A stretch of 19,758 nucleotides of DNA from Actinomycetota bacterium. GTDB taxonomy: Bacteria > Acidobacteriota > Blastocatellia > Chloracidobacteriales > Chloracidobacteriaceae. The stretch is from NCBI GenBank assembly GCA_013298335.1, contig JAAFHI010000004.1:1-19758 (forward strand). The letters run 5' to 3'. A model generated the notes under the pieces. That model searched no databases. It had not been told where the DNA came from and worked only from the letters and a program-made list of their open reading frames with translations. The position numbers and the translations under genes were made by a program. Below are positions 1 through 7,002 of the stretch, in pieces (position 1 is the stretch's first letter; each line of letters begins with the position of its first letter).

Positions 1-162
1 GTCGTAGCGTCCTTTTTCATGATGCGCCGTCCCGCGGCTCAGGTAGAGGCTCGGGTTGTCCGGTTCGAGCTGGCTGCCGGTGAGGACGCCGAAAAAGTAG
101 ATGAAGAAGTCGAAAAATCGCGATTTTTTTGGCTTGGATTCGTTCAAAGGTGCGTTTTTCAT
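1..162 (-). CDS. TPR-like protein, 5' end only (runs off the window)
   Basis: The first 54 codons of a minus-strand gene are present, starting at the ATG complementary to 160-162, with GAGGAAA about 9 nt upstream as a ribosome binding site. The product begins with a basic stretch (ESKPKKSR), then an aromatic hydrophobic patch (FFDFFIYFFGVLTG, residues 17-30), and then a segment ending LSRGTAHHEKGRYD. That last motif looks like the first helix pair of a tetratricopeptide repeat, a protein-protein interaction module. There is no stop codon in the window, so total length and architecture are unknown. The gene is divergent from the FAD oxidoreductase at 328, with about 165 bp between them. The start and strand are well supported; the TPR call rests on a short motif. 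Confidence 0.6.
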   Translation of the reverse strand, partial: MKNAPLNESKPKKSRFFDFFIYFFGVLTGSQLEPDNPSLYLSRGTAHHEKGRYD

Positions 163-327
163 GTCGGATTTCCTCGAAAACCCTGTTTCACCCGGTTCAT
201 GAAAGCAGATCGGATGACGGTTTGGCCTGATTCTCGCCAAAACACGCTCCGGTTCAATGGCCGGGGCGCGAAATGAACCGGCGGAGCGGGGTTTTCCATC
301 CTGTACCCCATCGGTATCATCAATTCC

Positions 328-1920
328 GTGTCTCCACATCATTTCAAAAACGAATTCTATGATGCCGTGGTGGTCGGCGCGGGCGTCGGCGGGTTTACCG
401 CCGCGGCGCTGCTGCAACGTGACGGCTACCGGACGCTTTTACTGGAAGCGCACGACAAGCCGGGCGGCTGCGCCGGGTATTTTTACCATCAGGGGTACAA
501 CTTCGACGTCGGCGCGACGGTCCTGATGGGCCTCGACGGCTCCGGGCTGCATTCGCAAGTCTATGAAAAACTTGGGGTTGCCGAACCGCCTTCGACCCTC
601 GTCGAGTGTGTTCGGGTCCATCTGCCGGACCGGACGGTGGATATTTTTCACGACCGCGCGCTTTGGGAGCGGGAACGGGTCGCGAAATTCGCGAATTCGC
701 CCGCCGAAGCCGTGAAACTGACGAATTTCTGGAAACTGGTTGACCGGACCGCCGACATTCTCTGGCGGATGACCGAAAAACTGCCCGCCCTGCCGCTTCG
801 GACGCCCCGCGACCTGATTTCAAACCTTCGGCTGGTGTCGCCCGCCGTCTTCAAACTGCTCCCAATCGGGTTTTCGACGGTCGAATCGGTCCTGAAGCGC
901 TACCAACTTGAGAAAAACCGACCGTTCCGGGCCTTTCTCGATGGACTTTTGCTGATTACGACCCAGGAAACCGTCGAACGCGCGCCGTTTGCCAACGCCG
1001 CCGCCGGTCTCGACATTTACCGGCACGGCATCCGGCGTACGCGGGGCGGGATGAAGTCCTTCGTGAAATCGCACACCGAGGCGTTTCGGGGGCTGGGCGG
1101 GGTTTTCAAGCGCCGCCAGAAAGTTCGCGAAATCGTTCCCTTGGCGGATGGCGAATTTCTGATCCGGACGGAAACCGGTCAGGAATTTCGGGCCGGTCGG
1201 GTGGTGCTGAACGCCCCGGTCTGGAATGTGCCGGGACTGGTAAACGGTGACCGGAAACCGCTTCCGGCGCGTCCGGTGAAAAATGCCGGGGAGGGCTGGG
1301 GCGCGTTTACCTGTTATATCGGGGTGGATGCATCGGTGATTCCGGCGGACACGCCGCTCAACCATCAGGTCCTGGTGCAGTACGACGCGGCGTTCCGCGA
1401 CTGCAACAGTTGTTTTCTGTCGCTTTCGGAAGCCGACGACCGGCTTTCGGCCCCGGAGGGCAAGCGGACGCTCAACGTTTCGACCCACACGAACGTCGCC
1501 GATTGGGAAGGGCTGTCGCCCGAAGCCTACGCTGCGAAGAAGGCCGAACTGGCCGAACGGGCGCTGGCGGCGGTCGAACGGGTCTTTCCCGACATTCGAA
1601 AAGGAATCGATTTTCTGCTGCCGGGAACGCCGAAAACCTTCAAGGACTATACGTTGCGGGAACGCGGCATGGTCGGCGGCATCCGGACCGGGCTCTGGAA
1701 CAGCAATCTTTTCGCGAACGGCCCGCGCGATTTCAACATTCCGGGGCTGTGGGTCGTGGGCGACACGGTTTTTCCGGGGCAGGGAACGATGGCCTGCGCC
1801 CTGTCGGCCATCAACGTCTGGCGCGACATCACCGGGGCCTGGTCGCTCGCGTCCGAGGTGGGGCGAACCCGAAAAAGCGGTGCCCGGTTGCCGGCCAGGG
1901 AGGCGATTGAGCAGTCATGA
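328..1920 (+). CDS. FAD-dependent carotenoid desaturase/isomerase-like oxidoreductase (CrtI/CrtISO type)
   Basis: This 530-residue protein has an N-terminal Rossmann FAD-binding motif, VVVGAGVGGFTAA (residues 14-26), followed by the ribose-binding acidic residue in LLLEAHDKPGG (37-47). The C-terminus carries the family signature PGLWVVGDTVFPGQGT that closes the FAD site. The length and both motifs match the phytoene desaturase/carotene isomerase family, which desaturates or isomerises polyene chains at the membrane; the exact substrate cannot be read from sequence. The GTG start at 328 lies 10 codons before the FAD motif. The frame is open back to a TGA at 274, but no better start is visible and the ribosome binding site is weak. 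No phytoene synthase is adjacent. The stop overlaps the next gene's start in ATGA, which suggests translational coupling. Confidence 0.85.
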   Translation: MSPHHFKNEFYDAVVVGAGVGGFTAAALLQRDGYRTLLLEAHDKPGGCAGYFYHQGYNFDVGATVLMGLDGSGLHSQVYEKLGVAEPPSTLVECVRVHLPDRTVDIFHDRALWERERVAKFANSPAEAVKLTNFWKLVDRTADILWRMTEKLPALPLRTPRDLISNLRLVSPAVFKLLPIGFSTVESVLKRYQLEKNRPFRAFLDGLLLITTQETVERAPFANAAAGLDIYRHGIRRTRGGMKSFVKSHTEAFRGLGGVFKRRQKVREIVPLADGEFLIRTETGQEFRAGRVVLNAPVWNVPGLVNGDRKPLPARPVKNAGEGWGAFTCYIGVDASVIPADTPLNHQVLVQYDAAFRDCNSCFLSLSEADDRLSAPEGKRTLNVSTHTNVADWEGLSPEAYAAKKAELAERALAAVERVFPDIRKGIDFLLPGTPKTFKDYTLRERGMVGGIRTGLWNSNLFANGPRDFNIPGLWVVGDTVFPGQGTMACALSAINVWRDITGAWSLASEVGRTRKSGARLPAREAIEQS

Positions 1921-2564
1921 GTCGGTTTCCAGCCATTTTTCCAGTGATTGCCTTTGGACTCGCCCTGACTGTCCCGGCCTCCGCCGTTCAGGGAAGGCGT
2001 GCCGGACTGGTACTGACGAAGGTCATGTTTCGACCGTTGCCGTCCGATCCGCTGACGTTTCAGGCATTTGCGGGGAAGTACCGGCTGGTGCTGCACGAAC
2101 CCGACGCGCCGGTCGAGCCGACGTCGTGGGAAAGTCCGCTGACGGTCATCAATACCCGGACCGGATTCCGGTTCGACACCACCGTTTCCGCCATCGAAGC
2201 GGTTTTTCTGGTTCCCGGTCGCTCGCTGCTGGTCGTGGTGGCGGGTGGCGACGGAGCGCGGGCCACCGTCAGTTTCGTCGATCCGGCGACGGGTCGGGAT
2301 CGCTTCCCGATGCTGGCGGCGATTTCCGACGGGACGACTGTCGAAGGAAATCGGATCATTTTCGACGCGGCGGTCGAACGGGCCGCGCCGGACGGGGTGA
2401 GCCGGTGTCACGCGGCACGGGTGTATCGCTTCGACGGCATCCATCCGCCGGTCCTGAATCCCGCCGCCTCACTGGCATTGACGGTGAAGCAGATCGGGGT
2501 CGGATTTACCGGGAGCCGGCGGGTCGCCTTCCCGCGGACCGAAAAAGCCCGCCTGACGGACTGA
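1917..2564 (+). CDS. Hypothetical secreted protein
   Basis: This 215-residue protein is not a family I recognise. Residues 1-24 form a typical signal peptide: a short basic start (MSRF), a hydrophobic core, and a cleavage-like site at PASA before VQG. The rest is rich in beta-prone segments (for example SLLVVVAGGDGARATVSFVD), which would suit a small periplasmic or secreted beta-rich domain. Its ATG overlaps the stop codon of the upstream FAD oxidoreductase by 4 nt (ATGA at 1917-1920), so the two are almost certainly co-translated. No catalytic motif or lipobox is visible. The coding call is supported by the start overlap, the signal peptide and the codon bias; the function is unknown. Confidence 0.75.
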   Translation: MSRFPAIFPVIAFGLALTVPASAVQGRRAGLVLTKVMFRPLPSDPLTFQAFAGKYRLVLHEPDAPVEPTSWESPLTVINTRTGFRFDTTVSAIEAVFLVPGRSLLVVVAGGDGARATVSFVDPATGRDRFPMLAAISDGTTVEGNRIIFDAAVERAAPDGVSRCHAARVYRFDGIHPPVLNPAASLALTVKQIGVGFTGSRRVAFPRTEKARLTD

Positions 2565-2640
2565 AATGTCGGTCCGGGAAGAACTTATCGGGTATTTCAC
2601 CGTGTTTCTCGGTTCCCTGAACGGGCCGACAGCGCTCGGT

Positions 2641-2670
2641 TTGACAAAGCGAACGGGGGTTCGTTAGTCT
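2641..2670 (+). promoter_or_regulatory. Probable sigma-70-type promoter of the kinase cluster
   Basis: A perfect TTGACA -35 box lies at 2641-2646. After a 17-18 bp spacer comes TTAGTCT (2664-2670), a poor but plausible -10 box. The spacer itself contains an inverted repeat, CGAAC-GGGG-GTTCG (2650-2663), which could be an operator or chance. Transcription would start near 2677, giving a leader of about 78 nt before the kinase ATG at 2755. Confidence 0.45.
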
Positions 2671-2754
2671 TGCCGCACCGTTCGCAATCTTACCTTTCAC
2701 AATTGGTCCCGCGGCAGGCGTGCGTCGCGTTCCTTTCCCCTTTTCGGCTTTGTT

Positions 2755-3981
2755 ATGAAGCGATGCGTTACGTGTAGCAAGGAATTTCCCGACCACATGG
2801 TGTTCTGCCCGTTCGACGGCGGAGGACTGAATCTGGTCGAGTCGGACCCGTTTTTGGGTCGGACCATCGACGGGAAGTACCGTATCGAGGCCAAACTGGG
2901 CGAGGGCGGGATGGGGACGGTCTACAAGGCGCGTCACGTCCTGATGGACTCGCTGGTCGCGGTCAAGGTGCTCCATCCGACGCTCGTTTCCGACGCGACC
3001 TCGGTTGCGCGGTTTCAACGCGAGGCCCAGGCGGCGGCGCGCATCCGCCATCCGAACGCGGTCGCGGTAAGCGACTTCGGCGTGACGGACGACCAGACCA
3101 ACTACATCGTGATGGAACTGTTCGAAGGGAAGTCCCTGCGCGACCTTTTGAACGAAAAAGGGAAGCTCGACCTCGAACAGTGCGCCGAAATTTCCCATCA
3201 GGTCTGCGCCGCCCTCGACGCCGCCCACAAGAGTGGGGTGGTGCATCGCGACGTCAAGCCCGAAAACATTTTCATCGCGCCGCAGTCGCGCGGGCGGATG
3301 CTGGTCAAGGTGATTGATTTCGGCATCGCCAAGATCATCGCCGAGGGGGCGAAAGCCGCCGCGCCGCTGACCCGGCAGGGCATGATCATCGGCTCGCCGC
3401 ACTATCTTTCGCCCGAACAGTGTTCCGGGGCGGAACTGGACGCGCGTTCGGATGTGTACTCGCTGGGAATCGTCCTGTTTGAAATGCTGACGGGAACCGT
3501 CCCCTTCACGGCGGCGACGCCGGTGGCCGTCGCGCTCATGCATGCCAACGAGACTTCTCCGTCGCTGCGCAGCAAGAATCCGGACGTTCCGTTCAAGGTT
3601 GAAACGGTGGTCCTGCGCGCGCTCAGTAAAAACAAGACGGAGCGCCAGAACAGCGCGGCCCAGTTGGGAGAGGAATTCGAGCGCGCCATCGAGCTTTCCC
3701 AGGTTCCGGCGGGGGCTTCGATGCCCCTCATCGACAAGATTCTGGACGCCTCGAAGGCGCCCGACATGCCGAACGGGGCCCTTCCGCCGCCCCTCCCGCC
3801 GCCGCCGAAGCCGATTCCGGCCCCCGCCGTGGTCATTTCGCCTTCCGCCGGTTCGACCTGGACCGGGCTGAACGGGTACGGCTCGAACGACGATGCCGGA
3901 AAACAGCGCTTCATCATCTTTGCCTGTGTCGGCGGGATTGCCCTTTTGGTGGTCATCCTGATTTTTCTTTTGATGTCCTGA
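2755..3981 (+). CDS. Ser/Thr protein kinase with N-terminal zinc ribbon and C-terminal membrane anchor
   Basis: This 408-residue protein is a Hanks-type kinase. It opens with a ribbon-like motif, C4-x2-C7 and C18-P-F-D21-G, in which the usual fourth cysteine is replaced by Asp. The kinase domain spans about 43-312 and has the glycine loop LGEGGMGTV (48-56), the ATP-anchoring K71, the catalytic HRDVKPEN (164-171), DFG (188-190) and the SPE motif (219-221), so it should be active. A proline-rich linker (343-360) leads to one hydrophobic helix (386-407) at the extreme C-terminus, which leaves the kinase in the cytoplasm as a tail-anchored protein with no outside sensor. It leads a tightly spaced plus-strand cluster. 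No strong ribosome binding site precedes the ATG. Substrates are unknown; the exported TPR protein encoded 35 nt downstream is a candidate partner. Confidence 0.93.
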   Translation: MKRCVTCSKEFPDHMVFCPFDGGGLNLVESDPFLGRTIDGKYRIEAKLGEGGMGTVYKARHVLMDSLVAVKVLHPTLVSDATSVARFQREAQAAARIRHPNAVAVSDFGVTDDQTNYIVMELFEGKSLRDLLNEKGKLDLEQCAEISHQVCAALDAAHKSGVVHRDVKPENIFIAPQSRGRMLVKVIDFGIAKIIAEGAKAAAPLTRQGMIIGSPHYLSPEQCSGAELDARSDVYSLGIVLFEMLTGTVPFTAATPVAVALMHANETSPSLRSKNPDVPFKVETVVLRALSKNKTERQNSAAQLGEEFERAIELSQVPAGASMPLIDKILDASKAPDMPNGALPPPLPPPPKPIPAPAVVISPSAGSTWTGLNGYGSNDDAGKQRFIIFACVGGIALLVVILIFLLMS

Positions 3982-4016
3982 CCTGGACTCCCCCAAACTC
4001 CCGGCGGTGTAAATCC

Positions 4017-5396
4017 ATGCGTTATTTTCTCGGTACGTTTCTTTTTCTCTTTCTTTTTTCGCTGGCGACGCCGGCTCAGGTCACGACCGCTCCGACCACT
4101 GGCCCCCGTTACGGTGATCCTGGATATGTCGGCAAGCGGATCGACTTCGATTGCAACCTGTGCAGCGTCGCGAACCTGTTACAGTCCCTGATTGGTCTGG
4201 GGGGCGTGCAGGCGGATTTTCCCGATGCGGACAATTGGCGGCGGGTGGCGGAAACGGTTCACATCAAAAACGAACCCTGGAATGAGGCGTTTGACGCCCT
4301 GCTGGCTCGGCACCAGCTTCAGGCGACCTGGAATCCGGCTGGAAAACTCATTATTGGCAGCCGGGGAAAAGCCGCCCTGCCGCCCAGTCGGGTTCTGTCT
4401 GACCTTTTTGAGGGCCTGCCCCCGGTTCCCGAACGGATTGTCGGCTTTTCCAATTCGGCTCGGGCGGTCGAGGGCGACCGGTTTTTCCGCGAGGGCATCA
4501 GTTCCTTTGCGCTCTGCAACAGCAATGACGATCGCACCGCGTTGACCCGTTTTGCGTGGTCGGTGCAACTCTTTGAAAACGTTGAATATCGGGGGAGGCA
4601 GGCCTCCGCCCTGAATTTCATGGGGCTGTGTCTGCTCAATCTGAATCGTCCGAATGAGGCTTTCCGGGCGTTTACCCAGGCGGCGGAACTGGCGAAACTG
4701 GTCGGAAACCAACGGGGTGAGCTGCTCGCCAACCTCTGTCTGACCCGGATTGCCATCGAGGGCGCCACTCGTCCGGAAAACGCCGAGGCCATTGCGGACG
4801 AAGCGAACAAATTCGTCAAGGACCTGAACTCCCGGACCAATCTGGTCAAGCCGACGTTGATCGACCGAAGTCTGGAGGCCCTGGTCTCGGTGCAGGCCGG
4901 GCGGATCTACTTCCTCCTCGGGAAATACGAAAAAGCCGCCGAACCACTCCTCTACGCCTTCGGCATCGCCAAGGTGTATGAAGACAACGAGCGAACCCAG
5001 GTGGAATCCCTCGTGCTGCTTGAGCGGGTGACCGCCCGGTCCGGTCGAAAAGCCGAATCCCAGAAGTTCATCGAATTTCTCCGGATTGTGGAACGCTCGA
5101 CCAATTCCCCCCGTCTGCGCATTTCCATCAAGTTTTGGGCCGGCACCCTGTACGGGCAGTTCGGGGAACAGACCCGCGCGCTCGACTGGTTTCAGGAAGC
5201 GCTGGCCGGGCTTCGTCAGTACGCTGACACCGGTCTTGAAATCGCCGTGAATCGGGAAGCTGGCCGGGCCTATGTCGCCCTGAAAAAATTCACCGAAGCC
5301 CGCCGCTTTTATGAAGCCGCCGTGCGACTGGCGGAGCAGTCGAACGACGAAAACTGGAAACGCATGCTCGTCGTCGACATGAAACAGTTGCCGTAA
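4017..5396 (+). CDS. Exported protein with STN/secretin-like domain and TPR repeats
   Basis: This 459-residue protein starts with a signal peptide (residues 1-20, hydrophobic core LGTFLFLFLFSLATPA, then Q21). Residues 38-116 read like the small STN/secretin N-terminal domain found in PilQ-type secretins and TonB receptors: KRIDFDCNLCSVANLLQSL, then VHIKNEPWNEAFDALLARH, then LIIGSRG. From about 155 to the end it is alpha-helical with several TPR-like units, such as FMGLCLLNLNRPNEAFRAFT (201-220) and later repeats around 280-450. The likely role is a periplasmic scaffold. It lies 35 nt after the kinase and 29 nt before the next gene, so it is probably in one operon. There is no pore-forming secretin domain, so it is not itself a secretin. 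The domain assignment is by pattern, not by search. Confidence 0.7.
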   Translation: MRYFLGTFLFLFLFSLATPAQVTTAPTTGPRYGDPGYVGKRIDFDCNLCSVANLLQSLIGLGGVQADFPDADNWRRVAETVHIKNEPWNEAFDALLARHQLQATWNPAGKLIIGSRGKAALPPSRVLSDLFEGLPPVPERIVGFSNSARAVEGDRFFREGISSFALCNSNDDRTALTRFAWSVQLFENVEYRGRQASALNFMGLCLLNLNRPNEAFRAFTQAAELAKLVGNQRGELLANLCLTRIAIEGATRPENAEAIADEANKFVKDLNSRTNLVKPTLIDRSLEALVSVQAGRIYFLLGKYEKAAEPLLYAFGIAKVYEDNERTQVESLVLLERVTARSGRKAESQKFIEFLRIVERSTNSPRLRISIKFWAGTLYGQFGEQTRALDWFQEALAGLRQYADTGLEIAVNREAGRAYVALKKFTEARRFYEAAVRLAEQSNDENWKRMLVVDMKQLP

Positions 5397-5425
5397 CTCC
5401 CGGCGGCCCGTGACATTTCAAATGG

Positions 5426-6109
5426 GTGAACTGGCGAGGCTTGTCCCGGATGTTGAAATGGCTGCGTGAGGCGTGGGACCAAAGCAATCTGGCCTATCGC
5501 GCGCTGGCGGACCTTCAGGGCGACAATACCCTGGCCCGGCTGGCCGGTGGCGAAATCCGGGTTTCCGAGCAGAAAATCAACGAGCTGCTCGCCGGAACCA
5601 AAATGGACGGCGTTCGAAACGTCTCGCTTGCCACCGGAGACGGGGTTTTTACCATTGCCGCGCAGAGCGAACGCTTTTTCCTCGCCAAGGTCGCCCTCCC
5701 GCTGACGGTCGAGGGAGTGATTTTCACCCGCTACCGGCATCGGTTGAAACTCTGTCCCGCCGGACCGGTTTCGGCGTTCGGCACGACGCTCTGGCAAAGC
5801 GCGGCGGCCTATATGCTGGTGCTGCTGCTCCGGCATGTGCTCAGTCCAGACCGGGCGCTCATCGAAGCCAGCGATCCCGCCGCCGGAATTTCCTTCGACG
5901 GACGGGCCCTGGAAATCGACCTTCACCGGATGCCCGAGTTTCGCGCCGCCCTCGACCTCGAGTACACATTCGGCGAACACCGCGTCCATCCCCTGCATTT
6001 CGTCGTCATCGAGTCGATTTCCTCGCATGCCGGCTACTTTCTGATCCGGTCGTCGGTCAATTGGGAAGAACTGAACCGGACCGTCAGGGATTTGGCCGGA
6101 ACGAACTGA
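5426..6109 (+). CDS. Hypothetical protein
   Basis: I do not recognise this 227-residue protein. It starts with an amphipathic basic/helical region (residues 1-58) and has a beta-rich central part: NVSLATGDGVFTIAAQ (65-80), then FFLAKVALPLTVEGVIF (84-100). A moderately hydrophobic helix follows (120-139), and then a second beta-rich part that begins ISFDGRALEIDLHRM. The alternating strands resemble a lipid- or ligand-binding beta sheet fold, but this is only an impression. The GTG start at 5426 is used here; an in-frame ATG at 5450, with GAGG upstream, is a reasonable alternative that removes 8 residues. It sits 29 nt after the TPR gene and 23 nt before the methyltransferase, within the same cluster. 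Confidence 0.7.
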   Translation: MNWRGLSRMLKWLREAWDQSNLAYRALADLQGDNTLARLAGGEIRVSEQKINELLAGTKMDGVRNVSLATGDGVFTIAAQSERFFLAKVALPLTVEGVIFTRYRHRLKLCPAGPVSAFGTTLWQSAAAYMLVLLLRHVLSPDRALIEASDPAAGISFDGRALEIDLHRMPEFRAALDLEYTFGEHRVHPLHFVVIESISSHAGYFLIRSSVNWEELNRTVRDLAGTN

Positions 6110-6132
6110 CGGCCCACACCCGGAGCACCGCC

Positions 6133-7002
6133 ATGCTGGTTGAAACCATTTCCAGTCGCCAGAACCCGCTGGTCAAGCGACTCGTTTCCGTTCGCGACGG
6201 TCGCGAGCGGCACCTCATTTTTCTTGAAGGGGTGCGTTTAATCGAAGACGCGCTCCGCTCGGGGGTGAAGTTCGAAGCGGTGGCCTATTCCTCGAAAATG
6301 CTGGAAACGGACCGCGGTCGGGCCCTGTTCGAGTCGCTCCGGCGGGAAGCCTGCCGCGGCGCGATGGTGACCGACGCCCTGATGGCCTCCGTCAGCGACG
6401 TCGAAACCCCGCCCGGCGTGGTCGCCCTTGGCGTCCGGCCCTCGCATGCCCTCGAAGACCTGCTCGAAACCGCCAACCCCCTTTTGATTCTGGTGGATGG
6501 CTTGCAGGACCCCGGGAATCTGGGGGCGTTGATCCGAACCGCGGAAGCGGTGGGGGCAACCGGCCTGATCGTGGCCAAGGGCTCCGCCGACCCGTTTCAA
6601 CTGAAGGCCGTGCGGGCTTCCGCCGGGGCGGCGCTCCGGTTGCCGGTGGTGACCGGCGTTCACGTCGGAGAAACCATGGACGAGCTGAGAAAAAAGAACC
6701 TTGAGATCGTGGCCGCCGATGCCGGGTCCGACCACGTCTACACGGAATTCGACTGGTCGCGTCCCTGCGTGCTCTGGCTCGGCTCGGAAGCCAACGGCCT
6801 CGCCGGGCGAGCGACCATCGCCTCGACCGTGGTCGCGATTCCGATGGTTGGAGCAGTGGAATCCCTCAACATCACGGTGGCTGCCTCGCTTCTGCTGTTC
6901 GAGGCGGCCCACCAGCGCGGGACCTTTACCGGAAAATCGACAGGGCCAGCCCGGCCAGCGACACCACCAGCAGGGACGCCAGTCCAATCCCCGCCCAGGT
7001 GA
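6133..7002 (+). CDS. SpoU-family RNA 2'-O-ribose methyltransferase (TrmH/RlmB-like)
   Basis: This 289-residue protein transfers a methyl group from S-adenosylmethionine to the 2'-hydroxyl of a ribose in rRNA or tRNA. The N-terminal substrate-binding domain (about 1-105) is followed by the trefoil-knot SPOUT domain. All three signature motifs are visible: LVDGLQDPGNLGALIRTAEA (120-139), WLGSEANGL (215-223) and IPMVGAVESLNITVAAS (236-252). The ATG at 6133 was chosen because CGGAG lies 8 nt before it and it matches the usual family start (ISSRQNPLVK). The last 25 residues, rich in Pro, Thr and Gly, extend beyond the family core and are read from DNA that also encodes the end of the opposite kynurenine monooxygenase gene. 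The target nucleotide is not predictable. Confidence 0.9.
   Translation: MLVETISSRQNPLVKRLVSVRDGRERHLIFLEGVRLIEDALRSGVKFEAVAYSSKMLETDRGRALFESLRREACRGAMVTDALMASVSDVETPPGVVALGVRPSHALEDLLETANPLLILVDGLQDPGNLGALIRTAEAVGATGLIVAKGSADPFQLKAVRASAGAALRLPVVTGVHVGETMDELRKKNLEIVAADAGSDHVYTEFDWSRPCVLWLGSEANGLAGRATIASTVVAIPMVGAVESLNITVAASLLLFEAAHQRGTFTGKSTGPARPATPPAGTPVQSPPR

Noticed and set aside
2506..3996. A minus-strand open frame of 496 codons
   Set aside because: It is antisense to the zinc-ribbon kinase and very rich in Arg, Gly and His, as expected for a shadow frame.
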